Source of the DNA: DASWLF01 sp963768765
GTDB taxonomy: Bacteria; Desulfobacterota; Desulfobaccia; Desulfobaccales; 0-14-0-80-60-11
Assembly: GCA_963768765.1 (NCBI GenBank)
Contig: CAVYJK010000005.1
Coordinates: 1-64,000 of the forward strand
Direction: 5' to 3'
DNA: 64,000 bases
Made by a program: the position numbers and the translations under genes. Positions 1 through 9,127 of this stretch are shown here, piece by piece (position 1 is the first letter of the stretch; each line of letters opens with the position of its first letter). The notes beneath the pieces are model-generated. The model was not told the origin of the DNA. It saw only the letters and a program-made list of their open reading frames with translations, and ran no database searches.

Positions 1-249
1 TTCGCCTTGAGGCGGGCCGGGTGTCTAACCTTTATGTCAACATTATAAGGCGGTTATTTCAGAAGCACAATCACCCCAAGGCGTGGTCTCCCAAGCCCCT
101 TGGCAAGGCCTTCCCAGCGGCCGGGGCGGCCCCTTTCCGGGAGCAGACGGCTTGGGAGCCTTTTTTGCCTCAGCCAGGTCCGGTCAGAACCAGGGGGCAG
201 CTTAACCATTATCCCACTGAAACAATCAGGTAAGCAAGATGTGGGGCAG

Positions 250-329
250 CCGTCCCCTTTCCCCCATTTGGGGGGATGGGAGGGGTCTTAGGGGAGGGCG
301 GGGGCCTTTGGTCCCCCGGCCCTGCCCTA
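250..329. repeat. GC-rich palindromes downstream of the malic enzyme gene
   Basis: Two neighbouring G/C inverted repeats (about 253-286 and 288-329) follow the 3' end of the minus-strand malic enzyme gene. They resemble hairpins at 4468, 6347, 8892 and 14739 in this window. They could stop transcription of the gene, but no clear T-run follows on the minus strand. The rest of positions 1-343 holds only short open frames without a convincing ribosome site, which I do not call. Confidence 0.5.
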
Positions 330-343
330 AAATCACTTTTTCC

Positions 344-2866
344 TTAAATCAATGACAGCCGCTCGTCGTAAATAAATTCCCGGGTGTGCCGTCCCACCCA
401 TTCCGGGTCGATGTGAATTCTGGCGGCCCCGGTCTCCAGGCCGGCCCTGGCCACCGCTTCCGCCACTGCGGGCGGTACCCGGAAGTCCATGGCCCCCGGC
501 AGGATGTACCCGGGGCTTAGCTTGTCACCCACCAGAGCGGCAATGGCGTGGGCCGCGGCGATATTCATGGCGTCGTTGATGGCTTTCGCCCTGATGTCCA
601 GGGCGCCGCGGAAGATGCCGGGGAAGGCCAGGCAGTTGTTCAACTGATTGGGGAAATCCGACCTGCCGGTGGCCACCACCGCGGCGCCGGCCCTCATGGC
701 TTCCTCCGGATGGATCTCCGGGTCGGGGTTGGCCAGGGCGAAGACAATGGGGTCCGGGGCCATGGATTTCACCATCTCCCGGGTAAGCACGTTGGGACCC
801 GAGAGCCCGATGAAGACTTGCGACCCCTTCAAGGCGTCGGTAAGGCTCCCTTTCTGCCGTTCGGGGTTGGTGATCTCCACCAGTTCGTTCTTGATGAAGT
901 TCATCCCCTGGGGACGCCCTTTATAGACCACTCCCTTGGTGTCGCAGACCACGATGTTTTTGGCCCCGGCCTGGATCAGGATCTTGGTCACCGCAATGGC
1001 GGAGGCCCCGGCCCCGTTGAAGACGATTTTGACGTCCTCGATTTTCCGGTCCACGATCTTCAAGGCATTGATCAGCCCCGCCAGGCCCACTACCGCGGTG
1101 CCGTGCTGGTCGTCGTGAAACACCGGGATATCCAGGCGCTGGCACAGGGTCTTCTCGATCTCGAAGCAGCGGGGCGAGGAGATGTCCTCCAGGTTGATGC
1201 CGCCGAAGGCCGGCGAGATGTTCTCCACCAACCGAATCACCTGGTCGGTTTCCTGGGTGCTGATGCAGATGGGGAAGGCTTCCACCCCGCCGAAGGTTTT
1301 AAAGAGAACGGCTTTCCCCTCCATGACCGGGAGGGCCGCCCGGGCGCCGATGTTCCCCAGACCCAGGACGGCGCTGCCGTCGGTGACGATGGCCACCAGG
1401 TTGTTCTTGCAGGTGTAGTCGTAGGCGGCCATGACGTCGTGCAGAATCTTCTGACAGACCTCGGCCACCGCTTCCGGGGAGTAAAGCCGCTTGTAAATGA
1501 CTTCGTCCTTGATGGGGACCTTGGTGTAGATCTCGATGCAGCCCTGGTAGCGCCGGTGCAGCTCCAGGGACTCTTCGGCGATGCTCAGTTTGCCGTAATC
1601 CTGGCCTTCCGAGGGCAGCCAGGCCAGCTCTCCCTCGTAGATGTAGCGCTCGGTGCGCTCCTGCACCTTCTCCGGGGGCATTTCCTGGGGTGAAACCTGG
1701 GCCACGCCCGTTTCCTGGGCCGCCTGGGCCACGGCCCGGGCCACCACCGGCGAGATGCGCCAGTCCATCTGGCGGGGGATGATGTTGGTGGGGGAAAGTT
1801 CCCCTTCCGGAATCAGGTCGGCCAGGGCCCGGGCTGCGGCCAGGTACATCTGGATGTTGACCCGGCTGGCCCCCACATCCAGGCAGCCCCGGAAGAAGCC
1901 CGGCGTCACTAAGGAGGAGCGGATCTGGTTCTGACTGGACGCCTGGCCGGTGGCCACCACCTTGGCTCCCCCGGCCTTCGCTTCCGCTTCGCCGATCTCC
2001 GGCTCTGGCAGGGCCAGGGCGAAGACCACGGGGTCTTTGGCCATGGCGGCGATCATCTCCCGGCTGACCAGGCCCTGGTCGGAAAGGCCGATGAACACAT
2101 CCGCGCCCTTGATGACTTCGGGCAGATTTCCTTTAACGTCCTGGGGGCCGACCAGGCGGGCGATTTCCGATTTGGCCCAGTTCATGCCTTCCGGCCGGTA
2201 GACCCGCAGCGCCCCGTGCCGGTCGCACAAGACGATGTTATGGGCCCCGGCCACGATGAGGCCCTTGGCCACCCCGATGCCGGCCGCGCCGGCGCCGTTG
2301 ATGACGATGCGCACCCGGGCCAGGTCTTTGCCCGCCACCTTGAGGGCGTTGTACAGGGCGGCCAGCACGATGATGCCCGCGGCATGGTTCTCGTGGTGCA
2401 GCACCGAGACCCGCACCGCTTTCCGGATGCGGTTCTCGATGGAGAAACACTTGGGCGCGGCGATGGATTCCAGACAGAATCCCCCGAAGGTGGGGGCCAG
2501 GGCCCGGACGATCTCTACGATCTCGTCGGCGTCCTGGGTCTTGAGGGCCAGGGGCACCGCGTCCACGTTGGCGAAAGTCTTGTAGATGACGGACTTGGCC
2601 TCCAGCTTGGGCAAGGCCGCCAGGGCCCCGATGTTGCCGTATTCAAAGACGCGGCTGCCATCCGTGATGAGGGCGATGGAATTTCCCCGGCAGGTGTACC
2701 GGTAGGAGGCAAAGGGGTGTTGGTCGATCTCCCGGCACACTGCCCCTACTCCGGGGGTGTAGATGCGGCTGAGGACCGAGACGTCCCGGATGGGCATCTT
2801 GCTCTTGACCCCGATGAGGCCCCGGTAACGCCGGCGATACGATAAGGCATCCGACTCGTTATCCAT
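344..2866 (-). CDS. Tandem malic enzyme: degenerate N-terminal copy fused to an intact C-terminal copy
   Basis: The 840-residue protein contains two full malic-enzyme units, about residues 8-410 and 430-840, roughly twice the usual 400-450 residues of bacterial malic enzymes, which oxidatively decarboxylate malate to pyruvate. The C-terminal unit keeps the family signature: the LEDISSP metal-binding Glu/Asp, the FHDDQHGTA motif and a GAGASA dinucleotide loop. In the N-terminal unit the same places read LESIAAP (Asp to Ser134) and LHHENHAAG (Asp-Asp to His158-Glu159), so at least two metal-ligand positions are lost. It keeps Tyr36, Lys91 and a GAGAAG nucleotide loop. The first half is therefore probably a nucleotide-binding, regulatory or structural pseudoenzyme (inference). 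ATG start, no close partner gene. NAD versus NADP preference cannot be told from the sequence. Confidence 0.93.
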   Translation of the reverse strand: MDNESDALSYRRRYRGLIGVKSKMPIRDVSVLSRIYTPGVGAVCREIDQHPFASYRYTCRGNSIALITDGSRVFEYGNIGALAALPKLEAKSVIYKTFANVDAVPLALKTQDADEIVEIVRALAPTFGGFCLESIAAPKCFSIENRIRKAVRVSVLHHENHAAGIIVLAALYNALKVAGKDLARVRIVINGAGAAGIGVAKGLIVAGAHNIVLCDRHGALRVYRPEGMNWAKSEIARLVGPQDVKGNLPEVIKGADVFIGLSDQGLVSREMIAAMAKDPVVFALALPEPEIGEAEAKAGGAKVVATGQASSQNQIRSSLVTPGFFRGCLDVGASRVNIQMYLAAARALADLIPEGELSPTNIIPRQMDWRISPVVARAVAQAAQETGVAQVSPQEMPPEKVQERTERYIYEGELAWLPSEGQDYGKLSIAEESLELHRRYQGCIEIYTKVPIKDEVIYKRLYSPEAVAEVCQKILHDVMAAYDYTCKNNLVAIVTDGSAVLGLGNIGARAALPVMEGKAVLFKTFGGVEAFPICISTQETDQVIRLVENISPAFGGINLEDISSPRCFEIEKTLCQRLDIPVFHDDQHGTAVVGLAGLINALKIVDRKIEDVKIVFNGAGASAIAVTKILIQAGAKNIVVCDTKGVVYKGRPQGMNFIKNELVEITNPERQKGSLTDALKGSQVFIGLSGPNVLTREMVKSMAPDPIVFALANPDPEIHPEEAMRAGAAVVATGRSDFPNQLNNCLAFPGIFRGALDIRAKAINDAMNIAAAHAIAALVGDKLSPGYILPGAMDFRVPPAVAEAVARAGLETGAARIHIDPEWVGRHTREFIYDERLSLI

Positions 2867-3121
2867 ATTCTTAAAAACCTCGAAGATTTGAAATCATCCG
2901 GCCCATCTCTTATTTCGGGAACCAGAAAAAGGCGGCGCCGGCTCAGGTGCCCCGGCTTAATGCACTTTCTCAATATCTTAAGGTATTTTATCTTTACTTT
3001 CCAGTTGCCAGCGAAGGCCTGGTGCGATTTTCCCGGAATGAACAAATCTCCTGGCCCGCTTAAAACACGCCAGTGCCTGCCATTAACGGCGTCCCTCGGC
3101 CAAACCGTCTCCTACGGCCCC

Positions 3122-3148
3122 AAAAAAAGGTCAGGCTCGGGCCTGACC
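3122..3148 (-). terminator. Rho-independent terminator of tRNA-His
   Basis: An 8-bp stem (GGTCAGGC / GCCTGACC, TCGG loop) is followed on the minus strand by seven T residues (plus-strand A run 3122-3128). It begins 22 bases beyond the CCA end of the tRNA. Positions 2867-3121 between it and the malic enzyme start hold nothing else that I can support. Confidence 0.85.
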
Positions 3149-3170
3149 CCCTTGACTCCCATACGGTTCC

Positions 3171-3248
3171 TGGGGTGAGCGACGGGATTTGAACCCGCGG
3201 CCTCCGGGGCCACAACCCGGTGCTCTAACCAGCTGAGCTACGCCCACC
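3171..3248 (-). tRNA. tRNA-His (anticodon GTG)
   Basis: The reverse complement folds as a complete cloverleaf. It has a GTGGGCG/CGCTCAC acceptor stem with one G-T pair, a D arm beginning TAGCTCAGCTGG, an anticodon stem CCGGG/CCCGG enclosing TTGTGGC, and a T arm with GGTTCAAATCC. The extra 5' G opposite C73, specific to tRNA-His, is present and CCA is encoded (3171-3173). Confidence 0.97.
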
Positions 3249-3432
3249 ATCTCCATATTTTGTAACACAGGAATCTTCTCCTGACAAGGGCGAGCTTGCA
3301 ACCAGGGGAAAAGTAAGACTCCCGCCCCAGGTCGGCCTGGCCGGACTGCCAGGGCGCCCTCTGGCATAAACGCCTTTACATCGGTACCCCTGAGGTTATA
3401 TTTATAAGGTAGACGAGCCCTGAGGAGACCCT

Positions 3433-4446
3433 ATGTACACCGCCAGATTTTGGGAGAGCCTGGAAGACCAGAAAGTCCATTGTTTTCTATGCGCCCATGA
3501 ATGCAAGATCGACCCGGGCAAGCGCGGCCTTTGCCACACCCGGGAGAACCAGGACGGCACTCTCTACAGCCTGAATTACGGCAAGGTCGTGGCCGAGCAC
3601 ATCGACCCCATCGAGAAAAAGCCCCTGTTCCATTTTCTCCCCGGCAGCCGCTCGTACTCCATCGCCACCGTCGGCTGCAACTTCATGTGCCTGCACTGCC
3701 AGAACTACGACATCTCCCAGTACCCCCGGATCCACGGCGGCCGCATCCTGGGCGAGGAGCGGGACCCGGAGGCCATCGTGGCCTATGCCCTGGCGTCCCA
3801 TTCGGCCAGCATCTCCTACACCTACACCGAACCCACCATCTTTATGGAGTATGCCCAGGACGTGGCTAGGCTGGCCCGGAAGCAAGGACTGCGCAATGTC
3901 TTTGTGTCCAACGGCTTCATGACCGAGGCTTCGGCCGCGGCCCTGGCGGAGATTATTGACGGGGACAACGTCGACCTGAAGAGCATGCGGGACGATTTCT
4001 ACCGCAAGGTCTGCAAGGCCCGGCTGCAGCCGGTCCTGGACACCATCGTGCGGCTGAAACAGGCGGGGGTCTGGCTGGAAGTCACCACCCTGGTGATCCC
4101 CGGGCACAACGATTCGGAGGCAGAACTCACTGACATCGCCCATTTCATCAAGGGCGTGGGGGTGGGCATCCCCTGGCATGTCACCGCCTTTCATCCCACC
4201 TTCAAGATGATGGACCGCCCCGCCACCCCGGTGGCCACCCTGCGCCAGGCCCGGGACATCGGGCTCAAAGCCGGGCTCCGCTACGTTTACACCGGCAACA
4301 TCCCCGGCGAGGGGGGGGAGAACACCTATTGCTATGCCTGTGGGGAGCTGCTCATCGAGCGGTTGGCTTACAGCATCAGGCGCTATAATCTCAAGGACGG
4401 CAAGTGCCCCAAATGCCAGGCGGAAATCGACGGGGTGTGGAAGTAG
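3433..4446 (+). CDS. amrS: AmmeMemoRadiSam-system radical SAM protein (AmrS)
   Basis: A 337-residue radical SAM enzyme of the COG1180, PflA-like AmrS group. It has an N-terminal CFLCAHECKI segment, a GLCHTREN motif and the cluster-binding CNFMCLHC (CxxxCxxC) near residue 82, followed by QNYDISQ. C-terminal Cys pairs (CYACG and CPKCQ) probably form a zinc or iron-sulfur site. Family members occur with AmrA (AMMECR1) and AmrB (Memo) and their substrate is not settled. Neither partner is in this window. The ATG follows GAGGAG at a good distance. Confidence 0.88.
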   Translation: MYTARFWESLEDQKVHCFLCAHECKIDPGKRGLCHTRENQDGTLYSLNYGKVVAEHIDPIEKKPLFHFLPGSRSYSIATVGCNFMCLHCQNYDISQYPRIHGGRILGEERDPEAIVAYALASHSASISYTYTEPTIFMEYAQDVARLARKQGLRNVFVSNGFMTEASAAALAEIIDGDNVDLKSMRDDFYRKVCKARLQPVLDTIVRLKQAGVWLEVTTLVIPGHNDSEAELTDIAHFIKGVGVGIPWHVTAFHPTFKMMDRPATPVATLRQARDIGLKAGLRYVYTGNIPGEGGENTYCYACGELLIERLAYSIRRYNLKDGKCPKCQAEIDGVWK

Positions 4447-4467
4447 CCGGCGGTTTTCCCTTCGCTG

Positions 4468-4502
4468 GGAGGGAGAGGGGTTTTTGCCCCCCAGGCCTCC
4501 CC
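4468..4502. repeat. Intergenic GC palindrome
   Basis: A G-rich arm (GGGAGGGAGAGGGG) and a C-rich arm (CCCCCCAGGCCTCCCC) face each other around TTTTTG, directly after amrS. It is a short member of the hairpin family described at 8892. No cobalamin riboswitch was recognisable in the 4447-4617 gap before cobU. Confidence 0.45.
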
Positions 4503-4617
4503 TAAAATCAATTTTCCAACCTTCCGTTAATTTGGGAACGACTTGGCAGGTAACGCCAATTAAGTTAAATTTGAGAGCCAAGCCACATAAGAAATCACCG
4601 CAGCACCGCAGTCGATA

Positions 4618-5205
4618 ATGATGGCAGAAACGGCACAAGTTCCCGGGGGCTTCAGGTTGGCCCTGGTTTTGGGAGGCACCCGCAGCGGCAAGAGCCGCTA
4701 CGGGCTTTCCTTGGCCGCCCGCTTCCCCGAGCCCCGGCTGTTCGTGGCCACCTGTGAGCCCGGGGACGCGGAGATGGCGGCCCGCATCGACAACCACCGG
4801 AAAGAGCGGGGCCCCCATTGGGAAACCCGGGAGGCCCCCCTGGATCTGGCGGCGACCCTGGCCGAGGCCCAGGGCGGCTATGGAGTGGTCCTGGTGGACT
4901 GCCTCACCATGTGGCTGTCCAACCTGATGCTCAGGGAAGGCGACAACCAGGCCGGGATCCAGGCGGGATGCGACCGTCTGGCGCAGACCCTGGCCGGGAG
5001 CCGCACTCCCACCATTGTGGTCAGCAATGAAGTAGGCTTAGGTATAGTGCCGGACAACCCCCTGGCCCGGGAGTTCCGGGATGGGGCCGGCGCTCTGCAC
5101 CAGAGATTGGCCCGGATTGCCGACCTGGTGGTGCTAGTGGTGGCCGGCATACCGCTGGTAATAAAGGTGGGTGACTTGTTCGAGGGAGATCCAAACAGGG
5201 TTTAG
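4618..5205 (+). CDS. cobU: Adenosylcobinamide kinase / guanylyltransferase
   Basis: CobU phosphorylates adenosylcobinamide and then transfers GMP to it to give AdoCbi-GDP, the substrate of CobS in nucleotide-loop assembly. The 195-residue protein has the Walker A loop GGTRSGKS near residue 19, HRKERG around the guanylylated His, VLVDCLTMWLSN and SNEVGLGIVP, all diagnostic. Two ATG codons are adjacent (4618, 4621). It begins a cobU-cobT-cobS cluster; cobC and cbiB are not present here. Confidence 0.95.
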   Translation: MMAETAQVPGGFRLALVLGGTRSGKSRYGLSLAARFPEPRLFVATCEPGDAEMAARIDNHRKERGPHWETREAPLDLAATLAEAQGGYGVVLVDCLTMWLSNLMLREGDNQAGIQAGCDRLAQTLAGSRTPTIVVSNEVGLGIVPDNPLAREFRDGAGALHQRLARIADLVVLVVAGIPLVIKVGDLFEGDPNRV

Positions 5206-5272
5206 CTGCCAAACCTGCAAATCAAGAGCGGCCTGCCCTCGCCATTTTTTGTCACTAAGAGGTAGTTATTCC

Positions 5273-6334
5273 ATGATGACCGAATTGTCCCAAATAATCT
5301 CCCAGATAGAACCGGTGGACCTCGCCTGGCTGGACCGGGCCCAGGAACGCCTGGATTCCCTCACCAAACCCCCCGGTAGTTTGGGCCGGCTGGAGGAGTT
5401 GGCCGCCCGCTACGTAAGCATCCGCCGGGAGCTGCTGCCCCCGCTGGAAGTGAAGAAGGTGGTGGTCTTTGCCGCGGACCACGGGGTGGTGGCCGAAGGG
5501 GTGAGCGCCTACCCCCAGGAGGTCACCTTCCAGATGGTCTACAACTTCCTGCAGGGAGGCGCGGGAATCAATGTCCTGGCCCGGCATGTCCGGGCTAGGG
5601 TGGAAGTGGTGGATATCGGGGTTAACTACGATTTCGGGGACCTGCCGGAGCTGGTGTCCCGCAAGGTGGCTTTCGGGTCCCGCAACCTGGCCCAGGAGCC
5701 GGCCATGACCCGGGAAGAGGCCCTGCGGGCCCTGCTCATCGGGGTGGAGCGGGCCGAAGCCGCCACCTCCCAGGGGGTTGACGCCCTGGCCGCCGGCGAC
5801 ATGGGCATCGGCAACACCACCGCGGCTGCGGCCCTGAGCGCGGTCTTCACCGGCCGGCCCGTCAGCGCGGTCACCGGGCGGGGCACCGGCATCGAGGACA
5901 ACGTCTGGCGCCACAAGGTGGCGGTCATCAACCGGGCCCTCTCCCTGCACCGGCCGGACCCCGGCGACCCGGTGGGGGTCCTGGCCGCGGTGGGGGGCCT
6001 GGAGATTGCCGGCATCGCCGGGCTCATCCTGGGGACCGCCGCGGCCCGGCGTCCCCTGCTGCTGGACGGCTTCATCGCCACCGCCGGGGCCCTGGTGGCC
6101 GCGGCCCTGGCCCCGGCAGCCCGCGATTATCTCATCGCCGCCCACCGCTCCGTGGAACCGGGGCATCAAACCATCCTGGACTTCCTGGGCCTCAAGCCCC
6201 TGCTTAATTTCCAGATGCGCCTGGGCGAAGGCACCGGCGCCGCCCTGGGCCTGGCCCTGCTGGAGGCCGGGGTCCGGATCTACCGGGAAATGGCCACCTT
6301 CGAGGAGGCCGGGGTGGCGGAAAAGCCGGAATAG
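5273..6334 (+). CDS. cobT: Nicotinate-nucleotide-dimethylbenzimidazole phosphoribosyltransferase
   Basis: CobT makes alpha-ribazole phosphate, the lower-ligand half that CobS joins to AdoCbi-GDP. The 353-residue protein starts at the ATG following AAGAGGT; a longer in-frame extension back to 5171 overlaps cobU and lacks family similarity. Family motifs include LTKPPGSLGRLE, FAADHGVVAEGVS, GDMGIGNTTAAAA and the C-terminal GEGTGAA region carrying the catalytic Glu. It sits 67 bp after cobU. Confidence 0.95.
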   Translation: MMTELSQIISQIEPVDLAWLDRAQERLDSLTKPPGSLGRLEELAARYVSIRRELLPPLEVKKVVVFAADHGVVAEGVSAYPQEVTFQMVYNFLQGGAGINVLARHVRARVEVVDIGVNYDFGDLPELVSRKVAFGSRNLAQEPAMTREEALRALLIGVERAEAATSQGVDALAAGDMGIGNTTAAAALSAVFTGRPVSAVTGRGTGIEDNVWRHKVAVINRALSLHRPDPGDPVGVLAAVGGLEIAGIAGLILGTAAARRPLLLDGFIATAGALVAAALAPAARDYLIAAHRSVEPGHQTILDFLGLKPLLNFQMRLGEGTGAALGLALLEAGVRIYREMATFEEAGVAEKPE

Positions 6335-6346
6335 GGAGTAGGTAAT

Positions 6347-6432
6347 TTGAGGGGAAGGCCGGGGGACAACAGTCCCCCGCCCTCCCCTCAATCTCCCCTT
6401 CCAACCCCCTGAAATGGGGGCCGTGGAAGGCG
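6347..6432. repeat. Two-hairpin GC palindrome between cobT and cobS
   Basis: Hairpin one (6347-6391) has G-rich and C-rich arms around AAC. Hairpin two (about 6398-6432) has CCTTCCA and TGGAAGG outer arms with an inner CCCCC/GGGGG stem. It is a shortened form of the three-hairpin composite at 8892-9079 and might attenuate cobS transcription. Confidence 0.55.
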
Positions 6433-6527
6433 CGGCCTTTCCCTGTTAAATCCAATAAACTTAATCTGCAACTTATTGACAATTTTTAGTAAGTTAACTG
6501 AAAACCGGAAACCGAAAACGGTATTGT

Positions 6528-7271
6528 ATGGTCTGCACCCTGCCCCTGGCCCTCACTTTTCTCACCAAGTTCCCGTGGTTCCGGGCCCCTCAGGCCGATG
6601 CCGGCGCCCTGGCCCGCTCCATGTTCTGGTTTCCCTGGGTGGGGGCTTTGCTGGGGGTCAGCTTCTGGGGGGCCTGGGCCGGGTTGCTGCGCTTTCTGCC
6701 GGCTCCCGCCGCCGCCGGGGTGCTCCTGTGCTTCACGGTCTGGATCACCGGCGGCCTCCACCTGGACGGTCTGGCGGACACCGTCGACGGCCTGGGCGGG
6801 GGGCAGACCCCGACCGAGCGGTTGCGCATCATGAAGGACTCCCGGGTGGGGACCTTCGGGGTCCTGGCCCTGGTTCTGGTCCTGGTCCTGAAATTCTCTT
6901 TCTTCCTGAGCCTGGCGGGGAAGGGCGGGGCCGCCGCGGGATTAATCCTCTATCCCGTGGTCAGCCGCTGGGGCATGGTGCTCCTGGCTTATCTCTCACC
7001 TTACGCCCGGCCGGAGGGGGGCCTGGGCCAGGCCATGACCCTGGGGGTCAGCGCCAGAACCCTGGCCGGGGCCACCGCGAGCGCGGCTGCATTGGCGACG
7101 GCGGCCTTCGGAGTCCGGGGTCTCATCCTCCTGGCGGCCGCCGGCCTGGCCGTCTGGCTGGGGAGCCTCTATTGCCGGAAACAGTTGGGTGGGGTCACCG
7201 GCGACGTCCTGGGCGCGGCCGACGAAGCCCTGGAGGTCTTGGTCCTGGGTGGGTCCCTCCTCCTGGGATGA
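6528..7271 (+). CDS. cobS: Adenosylcobinamide-GDP ribazoletransferase (cobalamin synthase)
   Basis: An integral membrane enzyme of 247 residues that joins AdoCbi-GDP and alpha-ribazole (or its phosphate) in the last assembly steps of cobalamin. Signature motifs are GGLHLDGLADTVDGLGGG near residue 80, KDSRVGTFG and the C-terminal GGVTGDVLGAADE, with about six or seven hydrophobic segments. The ribosome site is weak and a hairpin repeat lies upstream, so expression may be lower than that of cobUT. Confidence 0.95.
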   Translation: MVCTLPLALTFLTKFPWFRAPQADAGALARSMFWFPWVGALLGVSFWGAWAGLLRFLPAPAAAGVLLCFTVWITGGLHLDGLADTVDGLGGGQTPTERLRIMKDSRVGTFGVLALVLVLVLKFSFFLSLAGKGGAAAGLILYPVVSRWGMVLLAYLSPYARPEGGLGQAMTLGVSARTLAGATASAAALATAAFGVRGLILLAAAGLAVWLGSLYCRKQLGGVTGDVLGAADEALEVLVLGGSLLLG

Positions 7272-7406
7272 GGCCGCGGCAGCCTTCAGCCTTAGGGGCC
7301 GGGGCCATTAATTAATCCTGTTTTCAGTTTCTTCTTATTATGTTAAATTAATATTAAATATTTAAATCAAATCCTAATAACGGGTTGCCGTCAGATAGGC
7401 ATTTTT

Positions 7407-7530
7407 TGTAGGGGAGGACCTGTGGGTCCGCCCGTTCACGGAGGGCGCACACATGGGTGCGCCTACAGTCGAATCATCCCCTTTAAACCAGGTCTAAGAT
7501 ATGATCCTAAGGGCGGTTGGCGAACCGCCC
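7407..7530. repeat. Palindromic GTAGGGG...CCTACA intergenic repeats
   Basis: The 7272-7578 gap holds an AT-rich stretch and two palindromic units. 7407-7467 begins TGTAGGGG and ends CGCCTACA with nested stems. 7511-7530 has 8-bp arms GGGCGGTT / AACCGCCC followed by CTAC. Related units lie at 32422-32477 and inside the element at 63423. No coding potential was seen. Confidence 0.6.
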
Positions 7531-7578
7531 CTACGGTTTAGCCCCGCGGGCGCCGGATAGGGCGGCAAGGAGGTTGCG

Positions 7579-8699
7579 ATGTTACCGGATGTGGTTGAAT
7601 TAAGAACAAAATTAAAGGAATTTAGGGATAGGTTAGAGCTCCTCCGAGGTCATCTTTGATCTGGCCGGCAAACAGGTCAGGCTGAGGCATATCGAAGAAT
7701 TGCTGGCCGCCCCGGAATTGTGGGACGACCAGGCTCGGGCCGCCGACATCCTCAGGGAACGGGCCTCCTTGCTGCAAGCGGTGCAAGATTACCAGCAGCG
7801 GGAGAAACAGGTGGAGGACCTGGAGGTGCTCCTGGACCTGGCGGTGGAAGAGGAGGACCACCGGGCCCTGCGGGAAGTGGCCGCGGAGCTGGCCCGGCTG
7901 GAGGAAGCTTTCCGGGATTGGGAACTGAAGCTCCTCCTGGGCTCCGAAGAAGACCAGAAGAACGCCATCGTCACCATTCACGCCGGCGCCGGCGGCACCG
8001 AAGCCCAGGATTGGACCGAAATCCTGCTGCGCATGTATCTGCGCTACGCCGAGCGCAAGGGGTTCAAGAGCGAAACCATCGACCTCCTGCCCGGGGACGA
8101 AGCGGGCGTCAAGAGCGTCACCTTCACCACCAGCGGCCCCTACGCCTTCGGCTACCTGAAGAGCGAGTCGGGCATCCACCGCCTGGTGCGCATCTCGCCC
8201 TTCGACGCCAGCGGCCGCCGCCACACCTCCTTTGCCGCGGTCCAGGTGCTGCCGGAGGTGGACGACCGCATCGAAATCGACATCCAGGAAAAGGACCTGC
8301 GCATCGACACCTTCCGGGCCAGCGGCCCCGGGGGCCAGCACGTCAACAAGACCTCCTCCGCGGTGCGCCTCACCCACCTGCCCACGCGGCATCGTGGTCT
8401 CCTCCCAGACGGAGCGCTCCCAGCACCGCAACCGGGAGCTGGCCATGAAGGTCCTGCGGGCCCGTCTCTACAACCTGGAAAAGCGCAAGCGGGAAGAAAA
8501 GAAGCAGGAACTGCAGGATGCCCAGAAAGATATCGCCTGGGGCAGCCAGATCCGCTCTTACATCCTGCAGCCCTACCGCCTGGTGAAAGACCACCGCACC
8601 AAACACGAGGAAGGCAACGTGGACGCGGTCCTGGACGGCGACCTGGACCCCTTCGTGGAGGCCTATCTGCTGCACCCCGAGGAAGCGAAGGCGAATTAA
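7579..8699 (+). CDS. prfB: Peptide chain release factor 2, with programmed +1 frameshift and one extra apparent indel
   Basis: RF2 terminates translation at UGA and UAA. The first 26 codons end CTT TGA at 7654-7659; reading then continues one base later, as in classic prfB autoregulation. The body contains AGAGGTEAQDW, the GGQ motif in ASGPGGQHVNKTSSAVRLTHLPT and the RSQHRNRE motif. At about 8387 one extra C in CCCACGCGGC breaks the frame right after the GGQ region; removing it restores PTGIVVSSQTERSQ. With the +1 shift and this base removed, the protein is 372 residues, normal for RF2. The second break is almost certainly an error, since RF2 is essential. Confidence 0.95.
7641..7659 (+). promoter_or_regulatory. 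prfB programmed +1 recoding site
   Basis: A Shine-Dalgarno-like GAGGT (7646-7650) lies three bases before the slippery CTT codon, which is followed by TGA at 7657-7659. This spacing matches the canonical bacterial RF2 site. Low RF2 slows reading of the UGA and favours the shift that makes more RF2. Confidence 0.93.
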
Positions 8700-8891
8700 C
8701 CGGGCTCGCTGACCTTTCCTCCAATCCCAGCTCCGTTGGCGCGGCGCAATTTCCCCAGCGCGTAGGACGCAGTAGGGGCCGGGGTAACCCGGCCCCCAGC
8801 TTTATCCCACTTGAACCCCGCGTAAAACTTTAAGAGGGGCTTCCTGGAGCGGTTATTGGAGAAGTAGGGCAGGGGCGCAAAGAAAGGTTTC

Positions 8892-9079
8892 TTGAGGGAG
8901 GGGGCAGGGGCCGACGGCCCCTGCCCCCTCCCTCAAACTCCCTCCCCCAACCCCCATAAGTTAGTTTTATTTGGCCGGGGAAGGCGGGGCCGCAGGCCCC
9001 GCCTTCCCCGGCCCCTTATGCGGGTTGGGTGGGGGGCTTGGGGGGAGGGCAGGGATAAAATCCCTGGCCCTCCCCCCAA
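8892..9079. repeat. Three-hairpin composite palindrome
   Basis: Hairpin one (8892-8936) has perfect 21-bp arms around GAC. Hairpin two (8973-9013) has perfect 19-bp arms around GCA. Hairpin three (9038-9079) has near-perfect arms around AAA. The two linkers are themselves inverted relative to each other (CCCCCATAAG against CTTATGCGGG), so the whole 188 bp is one large palindrome centred on hairpin two. It separates convergent prfB and the methyltransferase gene, where it could end both transcripts. It fills most of the gap 8700-9127. Confidence 0.85.
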
Positions 9080-9127
9080 TTGTTTTTCTCTTTTACCCGC
9101 CCGGCCCGGGCGGGTTTATTTGGGCTT

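Noticed and set aside
21..291. Short frames at the left edge
   Set aside because: No ribosome site, Pro/Gly-rich composition, and overlap with intergenic palindromes.
548..1693. Long open frames opposite real genes (also 3487-4818, 19540-21291, 34928-35812)
   Set aside because: They are antisense shadows of high-GC genes, with low-complexity Gly/Arg/His/Pro translations and no family motifs.
4447..4617. Cobalamin riboswitch before cobU
   Set aside because: I could not find the B12 box or the expected paired elements.
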